A DNA stretch of 64,000 bases from Streptomyces sp. AC550_RSS872 (lineage in GTDB: Bacteria; Actinomycetota; Actinomycetes; Streptomycetales; Streptomycetaceae): positions 1-64,000 of the forward strand of contig NZ_JAGMUL010000057.1 of assembly GCF_019049285.1 (NCBI RefSeq), read 5' to 3'. Position numbers and translations under genes: made by a program. The notes below the pieces were generated by a model. It was given only the letters and a program-made list of their open reading frames with translations. It made no database searches and was not told where the DNA came from. Shown here piece by piece: positions 8,644 to 15,692 of the stretch; the stretch's first letter is position 1; every line of letters begins with the position of its first letter.

Positions 8644-9150
8644 GAGCAGGCTCCTTCGCAACGGGCAACGAAGCGTGAAGAACCGCAGCACGGTTGGAAC
8701 TGCCCGGAATGGGGACGTCCTGACCTCAGGATGTTTGGCACGTCCACAAAGCGGGGAGCACCGCACCGTTGCGGTGATGGGCTTCGTTGCTGATTCAGAT
8801 CGGGCCGATCAGGCAAAGCGAAACGAAGTGCTCTTCCGTGTGAGGACGCAAGCGTGAAAGGACGGCGGTCAGCCGGAGCGGAACAGCCGGATCAGCTACA
8901 TCAGCGGCGGGAAGAGCGAGTGGTACTGCACGGTCGACTTCGATCCATGACAGCCCCACCTCCTCCGGCCGGTCCCTCGTAAGGGACGTTCCATACCCCG
9001 TAAGGGGTTCCCCGTAGGGGAGTCTCCATCAGCGTCGGGACTCGATCGCGACGCTTCTGCGTGCTGCCCCGAACACCGGGCAAGAGTATCAGCCGACTGA
9101 AGTGTCAAGGTGCTGCTTTGCCGGGTACTGACGAGTTCTATGCTCGCCGC
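8644..9150. other. 507-base intergenic region between divergent corA and SUFU gene, with serial hairpins
   Basis: No convincing gene. A 60-codon minus-strand frame (8901-9083) has no supporting features. Notable are three consecutive small hairpins with GTA-containing loops (gtccct-cgta-agggac 8972-8987; acccc-gtaa-ggggt 8995-9008; tcccc-gta-gggga 9009-9021) and another at 8759-8776 (caccgca/tgcggtg). These could lie in a long corA leader. I did not recognise a known riboswitch. Confidence 0.5.
8972..9021. repeat. Three consecutive mini-hairpins with GTA-type loops
   Basis: gtccct-cgta-agggac (8972-8987), acccc-gtaa-ggggt (8995-9008), tcccc-gta-gggga (9009-9021). Seen directly; role in the corA leader is inference. 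Confidence 0.6.
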
Positions 9151-9735
9151 ATGGCTGATGTTCTTCCTCTGGTCGAGGCCCGGTTGCGCACCGCGCTGGG
9201 CGAACCGGACGCGCGCGCGGCGGTCACCTTCCTCGGTACGGACCGCATCGAGGTGCTCCGTTTCCAGCAGGACGACCTCGTCCGCTACGCCACGCTCGGC
9301 ATGTCCGCGCAGCCCATGAGCGACCCGACCGCGATGATCGCCGATTCGGTCAAGGGCCCCCGCGCCGAACTGGTCCTCTCGGTCCGCGCCGGAATCGCCG
9401 ACACCGACAAGGTGCTCCGCCCGCTCGCCGTGCTCGCCGCGTCCCCGCAGGTGGAGGGCGTGATCATCGCCCCCGGCGCCTCCCTGGACGTCGGTGAACC
9501 GCTGTGGCCCGGCGCCCCGTTCACCTCCGTCCTGGTCGCCGAGCCGGGCGGCCTGGTCGAGGACCTGGAGCTCGACGCGCCGGCCGACCCCGTGCACTTC
9601 CTGCCGCTGCTGCCCATGACCCCGAACGAGGCCGCCTGGAAGCGTGTGCACGGTGCCCAGGCCCTCCAGGAGCGCTGGCTGACGAACGGGACGGACCTTC
9701 GGGACCCCGCCCGTAAGTCCGTCCCGCTGGAGTGA
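9151..9735 (+). CDS. SUFU (suppressor of fused) domain protein
   Basis: A 194-residue cytosolic protein of the bacterial suppressor-of-fused-like family, a fold often seen in immunity or housekeeping proteins with unknown biochemical role in Streptomyces. Supporting features are an N-terminal helix (VLPLVEARLRTALGE), a strand-rich core (RIEVLRFQQDDLVRYATLGMS), and the late motif VHFLPLLPMTPNEAAWK typical of the C-terminal part. The ATG at 9151 is chosen over 9061, whose first 30 codons do not look like part of the domain. Divergent from corA; its 3' neighbour is a broken MFS gene. Confidence 0.8.
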   Translation: MADVLPLVEARLRTALGEPDARAAVTFLGTDRIEVLRFQQDDLVRYATLGMSAQPMSDPTAMIADSVKGPRAELVLSVRAGIADTDKVLRPLAVLAASPQVEGVIIAPGASLDVGEPLWPGAPFTSVLVAEPGGLVEDLELDAPADPVHFLPLLPMTPNEAAWKRVHGAQALQERWLTNGTDLRDPARKSVPLE

Positions 9736-9776
9736 CCCTCGGGTGAGCAACCTCACCAACCAGTGGCCGAAAAGCG

Positions 9777-10651
9777 TCAGTTGGCGAACACGGTGACGCT
9801 GTCCTCGGTCGCGTGCCGCGTCTTGAGTTCCTCGGCCTCGTGCGTCAGGGCCGTGCGCCGTACGACGACCACGAGCGCGCCCGCCAGGGCCGTGACGGCC
9901 GCCACCACGAACGGGACCCGCATGCTGCCGGTCCACTCCTCGATCCGCGGCGCGAAGTAGGGCGCGGCCGCCGCCGCGAACCAGCGCACGAAGTTGTAGC
10001 CCGCGCTCGCCACCGGGCGCGGTGCGTCCGACACGCCGAGCGCCAGCTCCGTGTAGACGGTGTTGTTCACGCCGATGCACGCGCCAGGAACACCGCGATG
10101 CACAGGAAGCCGACCGCCATCAGGAAGGCCGTGCCGAAGAACGGGTAGCGCCAGCTGGCGTCCCCGAGCAGCGCGCCCAGCAGCGGCCCGCACGCCATGC
10201 CGAGGCCGAGGGCGGACTCGTACAGCAGGATCGCCGCGGCGCTGCCGCCGGCCGCCGCGCCGACGATGACGGCGAGGGCGGTGGAGACGAAGAGCGCGTT
10301 GCCGAGCCCCCAGCCCGCCCGGAAGCCGACCAGTTCGCCGACCGATCCGGAGGTGCCGGCCAGCCCGGCGAAGACGACCACGAACGCGAGGCCGAGCAGC
10401 AGGGTCTTGCGGCCGCCGATCCGGCTGGAGACGAAGCCGGTGACCAGCATCGCCACGGCGGTGATGAGGAAGAACGAGGTGAAGAGCAGGGAGACCTGGC
10501 CGGCTGTGGCGTTCAGGCCGCTCGCGATGGACGGCAGGATCGGGTCGACGAGTCCGATGCCCATGAAGGCGACGACCGATGCGCCGGCCGCCGCCCACAC
10601 GGCCTTCGGCTGCCGCAGGATGCTGCCCGCTCTCGCGTCGAAGGTGTCCAT
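9777..10651 (-). pseudogene. Broken MFS transporter (internal deletion plus frameshift)
   Basis: Remnant of a drug-efflux-type major facilitator. The 5' part (10067-10651) reads 194 residues with six membrane helices (from VVAFMGIGLVDPILPSIA to FLCIAVFLARA) and then hits a stop. The 3' part in another frame (about 9777-10080) picks up at GVNNTVYTELALGVSDAP, normally the region between helices 10 and 11, and runs through helices 11-12. About 130 residues (helices 7-10) are missing at a junction near 10067-10085, where the frame also shifts. A functional transporter is therefore not made. The intact operator-like palindrome upstream suggests recent loss. Confidence 0.85.
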
Positions 10652-10700
10652 ACCGTTTCTCCCGTCCGGTCCGAGATAGCTGGCCGCTGCACATAGTATG

Positions 10701-10713
10701 TTAGGTAATCTAA
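10701..10713. promoter_or_regulatory. MarR/TetR-type operator palindrome upstream of broken MFS gene
   Basis: TTAGGTAATCTAA is a short inverted repeat in an AT-rich pocket (about 10694-10730) that is striking in this GC-rich DNA. Similar TTAG(N5)CTAA sites control MFS genes under MarR regulators. No marR gene is adjacent, so it appears orphaned. Pattern-based inference. Confidence 0.5.
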
Positions 10714-10812
10714 TTAATGCAAGCTACATCTATATTCGGCCGGTGAATCGGTTCCGCCCGGACGGGTGATCGTCCTTGACGTGACGCGGAAGGGGTAGGA
10801 CCGTGGGGGCCT

Positions 10813-11454
10813 ATGAGGGGCGAACCCAGTTGCCCGAAGTGTGGTGGCCGGGTCAGGGCTCCCGGACTCTTCGCCGACACCTGGCAGTGCGACGTGCACG
10901 GCACCGTGCATCCGGTGCAGCCCGTGATCCCGCCCAGCGTCGAGGCCCTCGGTGTGGTCGTGCACCGCACCCAGGTGCCGGTGTGGATGCCGTGGCCGCT
11001 GCCGATCGGCTGGCTGTTCACCGGTGTCGCCAGCGCGGGCGACGACCGCACCGGAGGTCGTGCGACGGCCGTGGCCTGCTCCGGACCCGGCCCGCTCGGC
11101 GGCATGGGCGAGATGATCCTGGTCGCCGAGGAGCTCGGGGTCGGGCTCGGTGCGCGCTATGCCGGTATCGACGGCCCGGATCCGGGGTCGTACATGAACG
11201 TCGAGAAGCCACCCCAGGCCAAGGTCCTCGCCGCCGGGCGTCCTACGCCGCTGTGGCATGTCTCGGGTGCGCCCGACGACCGTGCCGTGTTCGCGGGGGA
11301 GGCGCTCGGGATGTGGCTGTGGGCGGTCGTGTGGCCCGAGCAGTCGGGGCTGCTGATGTACGACGAGCTGGTGCTGACGGATCTGCGGGACGCGGGGGCC
11401 GAGGTGGAGTTGGTGCCCTGCGGAGCGTTGTCGCCGCGCTTGCTTGGGCCGTAG
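10813..11454 (+). CDS. Conserved protein with N-terminal zinc-ribbon-like CxxC (DUF6758-type)
   Basis: 213 residues of unknown function; I recall this as a Streptomyces conserved family (DUF6758), assignment moderate. It begins CPKCGGRV, half of a zinc ribbon, followed by WQCDVHG which could supply the second pair (Cys-X-X-His). A long globular region contains PVWMPWPLPIGWLFTG and ACSGPGPLGGMGEMILVAEE, then GMWLWAVVWPEQSGLL near the C-terminus. The hydrophobic patches look like core strands rather than membrane helices. It lies ahead of the PHP-domain gene in the same direction with a 208-base gap containing a dispersed repeat, so probably a separate unit. Confidence 0.75.
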   Translation: MRGEPSCPKCGGRVRAPGLFADTWQCDVHGTVHPVQPVIPPSVEALGVVVHRTQVPVWMPWPLPIGWLFTGVASAGDDRTGGRATAVACSGPGPLGGMGEMILVAEELGVGLGARYAGIDGPDPGSYMNVEKPPQAKVLAAGRPTPLWHVSGAPDDRAVFAGEALGMWLWAVVWPEQSGLLMYDELVLTDLRDAGAEVELVPCGALSPRLLGP

Positions 11455-11492
11455 CGCCCAGGGGGGTGGGGGGTCGGTTTGGGGCGGTGCGG

Positions 11493-11554
11493 GTGGCTGG
11501 GGGTTGCTCGCGCCCACGCGGCGGAGCCGCATATCGATACAGCCCCGCGCCCCT
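11493..11554. repeat. Dispersed Streptomyces intergenic repeat, copy 2 (inverted relative to copy 1)
   Basis: Reverse-complement match to the repeat at 6881-6960: TTGCTCGCGCCCACGCGGCG, AGCCGCAT, ACAGCCCCGCGCCCCT. Lies between two co-directional genes. Confidence 0.6.
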
Positions 11555-11592
11555 ATGTGCGCCCGTGTAAGGGGCGTATGGCTGTGCGGGGG

Positions 11593-11624
11593 TTGACAGG
11601 GGTGGTTGAAAAGCTGGTTATCCT
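11593..11624 (+). promoter_or_regulatory. Candidate sigma-70-type promoter for the PHP-domain gene
   Basis: TTGACA at 11593-11598 and TATCCT at 11619-11624, separated by 20 bases (17 to 19 if a shifted -10 such as GGTTAT or TTATCC is used), 38 bases before GTG 11663. The -35 is perfect; the spacing is long, so this is tentative. Confidence 0.4.
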
Positions 11625-11662
11625 TGAGCGTCCCTGTCTGTCCTGGCGTTTGGAGTTCGTGC

Positions 11663-12520
11663 GTGCGTATCGATCTGCACACCCACTCCACCGCTTCCGA
11701 CGGTACGGACACCCCGGCTGAGCTGGTGCGTAATGCCGCCGCGGCCGGGCTGGACATCGTGGCGCTCACCGATCACGACACGACTCGGGGGCACGCCGAG
11801 GCCATCGCCGCGCTGCCGCGGGGGCTCACCCTCGTCACCGGTGCCGAGTTGTCCTGTCGTATCGACGGCATCGGCATGCACATGCTGGCCTACCTGTTCG
11901 ACCCGGAGGAGCCCGCGCTGCTTGCCGAGCGGGAGCTGGTGCGGGACGACCGGGTGCCGCGGGCGCAGGGCATGGTCGCCAAGCTGAACGAGCTGGGTGT
12001 GCCCGTCACCTGGGAGCAGGTGCTGCGGATCGCCGGCGAGGGTTCCGTCGGTCGGCCCCATGTCGCCTCCGCGCTGGTCGAGATCGGTGTCGTACCCACC
12101 GTGGGCGACGCCTTCACCGAGGACTGGCTGGCCGACGGTGGCCGGGCCTTCGTGGAGAAGCACGAGACCGACCCGTTCGAGGCGATCCGGCTGGTCAAGG
12201 CCGCGGGCGGGGTGACCGTGTTCGCGCATCCCGCCGCGAGCAAGCGCGGCCGTACGGTGCCGGAGTCCGCGATCGCCGAGATGGCCGCGGCCGGGCTCGA
12301 CGGCATCGAGGTCGACCACATGGACCACGATCCCGACACGCGGGCGCGGCTGCGCGGGCTCGCGAAGGAGCTCGGGCTGCTGACGACCGGGTCCAGCGAC
12401 TACCACGGCAGCCGCAAGACATGCGTGCTCGGCGAGTACACGACGGATCCCGAGGTGTACGGCGAGATCACGCGGCGGGCCACCGGAGCGTTTCCCGTCC
12501 CGGGGGCCGGCGGGGTCTGA
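11663..12520 (+). CDS. PHP-domain phosphoesterase (TrpH/RNase AM-like)
   Basis: 285-residue metal-dependent phosphohydrolase of the PHP superfamily, related to E. coli YciV/TrpH (RNase AM), which removes nucleotides from 3'-phosphoadenosine 5'-phosphate or short RNA ends. Metal-binding motifs are visible: DLHTHSTASDG at the very start, LTDHDTTRG (about 34), then VFAHPAA and a late SSDYHG. The GTG at 11663 is chosen because the family begins at the IDLHTHS strand; the upstream 19 codons are not conserved-looking. TGGAG sits 8 bases upstream. Substrate in this organism is not known. Confidence 0.88.
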   Translation: MRIDLHTHSTASDGTDTPAELVRNAAAAGLDIVALTDHDTTRGHAEAIAALPRGLTLVTGAELSCRIDGIGMHMLAYLFDPEEPALLAERELVRDDRVPRAQGMVAKLNELGVPVTWEQVLRIAGEGSVGRPHVASALVEIGVVPTVGDAFTEDWLADGGRAFVEKHETDPFEAIRLVKAAGGVTVFAHPAASKRGRTVPESAIAEMAAAGLDGIEVDHMDHDPDTRARLRGLAKELGLLTTGSSDYHGSRKTCVLGEYTTDPEVYGEITRRATGAFPVPGAGGV

Positions 12521-12636
12521 GGTCTCTCACCCCCAGGTCCGTTTCTTCTCACCCGGCGCTATCGCTGTGCCCACCCGTTCCGCGCTGCGGAACGACTGCC
12601 CACAGCGGTAGCCCTCTGCACAAGGCTCTCTCACCC

Positions 12637-13242
12637 ATGTTCGACCTCGCCGTGTTCGGCTCTCTCTTCCTGACCCTCTTCGTCATCATGGATCCCCCCG
12701 GGATCACTCCGATCTTCCTCGCGCTCACCGCCGGCCGCCCGGCCAAGGTGCAGAAGCGGATGGCCTTCCAGGCCGTCTGTGTGGCGGGCGGTGTGATCAC
12801 GGTCTTCGGGCTCCTCGGCCACCAGATCCTCAACTACCTGCACGTCTCCGTGCCCGCGCTGATGATCGCGGGCGGGCTGCTGCTTCTGCTGATCGCGCTC
12901 GACCTGCTCACCGGCAAGACGGACGAGCCGAAGCAGACCAAGGACGTCAACGTCGCCCTCGTCCCGCTGGGCATGCCGTTGCTGGCCGGGCCCGGTGCGA
13001 TCGTGTCGGTGATCCTCGCCGTGCAGAAGGCCGGCAGTGTCGCCACGCAGGTGTCGGTGTGGACGGCGATCCTCGCCATCCATGTGGTGCTGTGGCTGGT
13101 GATGCGGTACTCGCTGCTGATCATCCGCGTCATCAAGGACGGCGGCGTGGTCCTGGTGACGCGGCTCGCGGGCATGATGCTGTCGGCCATCGCGGTACAG
13201 CAGATCATCAACGGCGTCACCCAGGTGATCAAGGGCGCCTGA
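12637..13242 (+). CDS. MarC-family (UPF0056) integral membrane protein
   Basis: 201 residues with six predicted membrane helices, the MarC/UPF0056 pattern. Signature segments are FLTLFVIMDPPGITPIFLAL at the N-terminus and VALVPLGMPLLAGPGAI after about residue 107; the C-terminus carries LAGMMLSAIAVQQIINGV. The family was once thought to affect multidrug resistance, but transport substrate is unknown. The ATG at 12637 begins the first helix directly; the long upstream extension in frame is not hydrophobic and overlaps the PHP gene. Ends at a tandem repeat and strong terminator. Confidence 0.88.
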   Translation: MFDLAVFGSLFLTLFVIMDPPGITPIFLALTAGRPAKVQKRMAFQAVCVAGGVITVFGLLGHQILNYLHVSVPALMIAGGLLLLLIALDLLTGKTDEPKQTKDVNVALVPLGMPLLAGPGAIVSVILAVQKAGSVATQVSVWTAILAIHVVLWLVMRYSLLIIRVIKDGGVVLVTRLAGMMLSAIAVQQIINGVTQVIKGA

Positions 13243-13250
13243 GCCCGACA

Positions 13251-13300
13251 TGTGCGCGCAGCCCGGGGTGTGCGCGCAGCCCGGGGTGTGCGCGAAGCCC
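13251..13300. repeat. 18-bp direct repeat, two full copies and a partial third
   Basis: Unit TGTGCGCGCAGCCCGGGG at 13251-13268 and 13269-13286, with a degenerate third copy running into the terminator stem. Immediately 3' of marC. Confidence 0.8.
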
Positions 13301-13331
13301 CCGTACGGCCTGAGTGCCGTACGGGGGCTTC
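13294..13331. terminator. Bidirectional terminator between marC and the small SigR-type gene
   Basis: Perfect 16-bp stem (13294-13309 with 13316-13331) and loop CTGAGT, located between two convergent genes. One arm reads GAAGCCCCCGTACGGC. Confidence 0.85.
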
Positions 13332-13357
13332 GAAGCTTCTGCGGTGATCCGCGTCTG

Positions 13358-13510
13358 TTATGAGGCCGTGGTCCCGGCCGGCCGGATCCACAGTCGCTGC
13401 CCTGTCGCGGCGGCCTGCTGAACGATCCGGTTGACGGAGGCGGCGTCCACGACGGTGCTGTCCACGGGGGTCCCGTCGAACTCGTCGAGTCGCATGATTT
13501 CGAAGCGCAT
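13358..13510 (-). CDS. Small conserved protein, 50 aa
   Basis: Encodes a 50-residue protein beginning MRFEIMRLDEFDG and containing STVVDAASVNRIVQQAAATG, a sequence I recall from other streptomycetes with no assigned function. GGGAG lies 6 bases before the ATG. A perfect GGAAT-N18-GTT thiol-stress promoter lies upstream, so the protein may take part in the oxidative or disulfide-stress response. No cysteine is present, so it is not itself a thiol carrier. The pattern of a short strand then helix suggests a tiny folded domain. Too short for homology-free assignment. Confidence 0.75.
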   Translation of the reverse strand: MRFEIMRLDEFDGTPVDSTVVDAASVNRIVQQAAATGQRLWIRPAGTTAS

Positions 13511-13570
13511 GGCTTCTCCCTTCGTCTGGTCATCCTCCTGAGGAGAACTACTGGGGTTACGTACGTATGC

Positions 13571-13597
13571 AACGGGCTGCGTGTTACAAACATTCCC
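13571..13597 (-). promoter_or_regulatory. Predicted SigR promoter for the 50-aa protein gene
   Basis: On the minus strand GGGAAT (13597-13592) is followed by exactly 18 bases and GTT (13573-13571), matching the Streptomyces SigR consensus GGAAT-N18/19-GTT. It lies about 60 bases upstream of the ATG, in an unusually AT-rich stretch. Confidence 0.7.
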
Positions 13598-13717
13598 TAC
13601 GCTAAAGAAATTTTTCGAACGGCTAACTACTGACCGGTAAGCGGTCGTCGAGGGGTCAAGGGCGGACTGACCGGGACCGGTTGTGTTCGCAGCGTGACCG
13701 CCGGGACAATGGAAGCG

Positions 13718-14611
13718 ATGAACGACGACCTCGCGGCGCTCGCCGCCCGCATCGACCACACCAACGAGCTGCTGCAACGCATGCTCGCCGAGGTGGCGAA
13801 GACGCCCTCGACCCATGCGATCTTCGTAGACGCGGGCTACCTCTACGCGGCCGCGGGACGGCTGATCGCCGGGACGGAGGATCGCCGGGCCTTCGACGTG
13901 GACGCCGAAGGGCTGATCGAGGCCCTCATCGACCGGGCGCGCACGATCTTCGCCGACAGCAGGCTGCTGCGCGTCTACTGGTACGACGGCGCGCGGCGCC
14001 GCATCCACACGGCGGAACAGCAGTCGATCGCCGAGCTCCCCGACGTGAAGGTCCGCCTGGGCAACCTCAACGCCAACAACCAGCAGAAGGGCGTCGACTC
14101 ACTGATCAGGACCGATCTGGAGTCGCTGGCCAGACACCGTGCCATCAGCGACGCAGCCCTGCTCGGCGGGGACGAGGACCTGGTGTCGGCGGTCGAGGCG
14201 GCGCAGGGGTACGGGGCGCGGGTGCACCTGTGGGGCATCGAAGCACCGGAAGGGCGTAACCAGGCGGAGCCGCTGCTCTGGGAGGTCGACAGCCAGCGCA
14301 CCCTCGACCTCGACTTCTTCAAGCCCTACGTCGCCCGGCGCACGGCCGCCGCGTACGAGGCCGCCGGGTCCCGGCCGACGCGGGAGGACGTGCGTTTCGT
14401 CGGCGCGCAGATCGCGGCGAAGTGGCTCGCGGCACGGGGCCGCGAGTCGCTCGCGGAACTGCTGCCCGGACACCCGTATCTGCCCGGCTCCGTCGACCAG
14501 GACCTGCTGGTGGAGGCGGAGGGGCTGCTCCAGTACTCGCTGCGCGGGCAGTCGGATCTGCGGCGGGCGCTGCGGGACGGGTTCTGGGAGCACCTTCAGG
14601 CGCAGTACTAG
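13718..14611 (+). CDS. NYN-domain (LabA/PIN-like) protein
   Basis: 297 residues with an NYN domain, a PIN-related nuclease fold predicted to cut or process RNA. The acidic active-site pattern is visible: FVDAGYLY at about residues 35-42, the region NQQKGVDSLIRTDLESL (about 115-131) and LGGDEDLVSAVEAAQGYGARVHLWG (split into LLGGDED and VHLWG cores). A short helix (MNDDLAALAARIDHTNELLQ) precedes it. The C-terminal third (about 220-297) is a helical domain (AAKWLAARGRESLAELLPGH) like OST-HTH modules. ATG 13718 is preferred with GGAAG 7 bases upstream; ATG 13709 and GTG 13694 remain possible. Confidence 0.85.
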   Translation: MNDDLAALAARIDHTNELLQRMLAEVAKTPSTHAIFVDAGYLYAAAGRLIAGTEDRRAFDVDAEGLIEALIDRARTIFADSRLLRVYWYDGARRRIHTAEQQSIAELPDVKVRLGNLNANNQQKGVDSLIRTDLESLARHRAISDAALLGGDEDLVSAVEAAQGYGARVHLWGIEAPEGRNQAEPLLWEVDSQRTLDLDFFKPYVARRTAAAYEAAGSRPTREDVRFVGAQIAAKWLAARGRESLAELLPGHPYLPGSVDQDLLVEAEGLLQYSLRGQSDLRRALRDGFWEHLQAQY

Positions 14612-15519
14612 ACCCTGCCGTCTGCCGGGCGGGTGCCCGTGTCGTCGACGGTGTCCCAGAAGTCGGCGACCGCTCGGGCCGTGCGCAGGGGCTGGTCGGC
14701 GTTGGGGGAGTGTTCGGCGCCGGGGATGACGGTGCGGCGGGCGTTCAGGCGGGCGGCCATGTCGTCGAGGACCGGGACCGGCCAGGTGTCGTCGCTGGCG
14801 CCGGACAGGACGTGGAACGGGAGCGGCAGGGCCGCGAGTTCGTCGACACGGTCCGGTTCCGTGCACAACTGGCGCCCTGTGGCGAGGAGCTGCGCGGGTT
14901 TCGTGCCGAGCCAGCGGCGCCGCAGCAGCTCCTGTCCGCCGATGCCGCGCGCCGGTCCGCCGACCTCCTCGGGCGGCCCCATCGCGAGGATCGCCTCCCA
15001 TGTCTCGGCCATGTTCATCACCCCGAGCGCGTCCCGCAGCAGCTTCACGCGCTGCTGCTGGGAGTCGGAGATCTGCGCGGGGCCCGACGCCATCAGGGTG
15101 AGCGAGCGGAACGGCGCGTGGTCGAGGAGGACGGCGGCACGGGCGATCTGGCCGCCGAGGGAGTGACCGAAGAGGTGGAGCGGGGCGCCGAGGCCGTCGC
15201 CGAGTGCCGCTGCCTGCGCGAGTACGTCCCTGGCCAACTCGCCCTGCGCGTAAGCGGATTCGTCGCGCTCCGGCCCGTCCGACTCGTGCTGTCCCCGCCC
15301 GTCCACGGCGACCGTACGGTAGCCGCGCGCCGCGAGCGGCTCGTGCATCAGCGTGAAGTCCTCCTTGCTGCCGGTGAACCCGGGGAGCAGCAGGGCGACA
15401 CCTCGGGGCTCGACGCCCGGGGCGACCGGGGAGTCGACGACGGCGAACGTGCCGCGGGAGGTGGGGAGGGGGTAGGCGCGGGCGTTCGGGGGCGGCGTGA
15501 AGGCGGGTTCGGTGGTCAC
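14608..15519 (-). CDS. Alpha/beta-fold hydrolase, 303 aa
   Basis: Cytosolic alpha/beta hydrolase with the full catalytic set: oxyanion region LLLPGFTGSKED, nucleophile elbow GHSLGG (FGHSLGGQIARAA), acid in SGASDDTWP and His in GAEHSPNAD. Substrate unknown; an esterase or thioesterase role is likely from the fold. The start is taken as GTG 15519 (TTEPAFTPPPNARAY) although no good Shine-Dalgarno is seen; upstream codons to 15678 run through tandem repeats and are not credible protein. Its stop codon TAG overlaps the stop TAG of the convergent NYN gene in the 4-base palindrome CTAG. Confidence 0.85.
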   Translation of the reverse strand: MTTEPAFTPPPNARAYPLPTSRGTFAVVDSPVAPGVEPRGVALLLPGFTGSKEDFTLMHEPLAARGYRTVAVDGRGQHESDGPERDESAYAQGELARDVLAQAAALGDGLGAPLHLFGHSLGGQIARAAVLLDHAPFRSLTLMASGPAQISDSQQQRVKLLRDALGVMNMAETWEAILAMGPPEEVGGPARGIGGQELLRRRWLGTKPAQLLATGRQLCTEPDRVDELAALPLPFHVLSGASDDTWPVPVLDDMAARLNARRTVIPGAEHSPNADQPLRTARAVADFWDTVDDTGTRPADGRV

Positions 15520-15640
15520 GGGGGGAGGGTAGCCGGTGCACCCCCAGACCCCCACCCGCCGGCCCGGGAACGCCGACGGCCCGGCCCCGCGCTGGGCGGG
15601 ACCGGGCCGTCGTACGGGAGATCCTCCACGGAAGATCCTG

Positions 15641-15692
15641 TACAGGACATCCCGTACAGGACATCCCGTGCAGGACATCCCGTACAGGAGAT
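15641..15692. repeat. 14-bp tandem repeat downstream of the DEAD-box helicase
   Basis: Unit TACAGGACATCCCG at 15641-15654 and 15655-15668, TGCAGGACATCCCG at 15669-15682, then a degenerate TACAGGAGATC. It abuts the helicase stop codon on the minus strand. No classical terminator stem is built from it. Confidence 0.85.

Noticed and set aside
8901..9083. 60-codon minus-strand frame between corA and SUFU
   Set aside because: No ribosome site, Arg/Ser-rich composition, contains the hairpin series.
8644..9150. M-box Mg2+ riboswitch upstream of corA
   Set aside because: No recognisable M-box core elements; only generic stem-loops seen.
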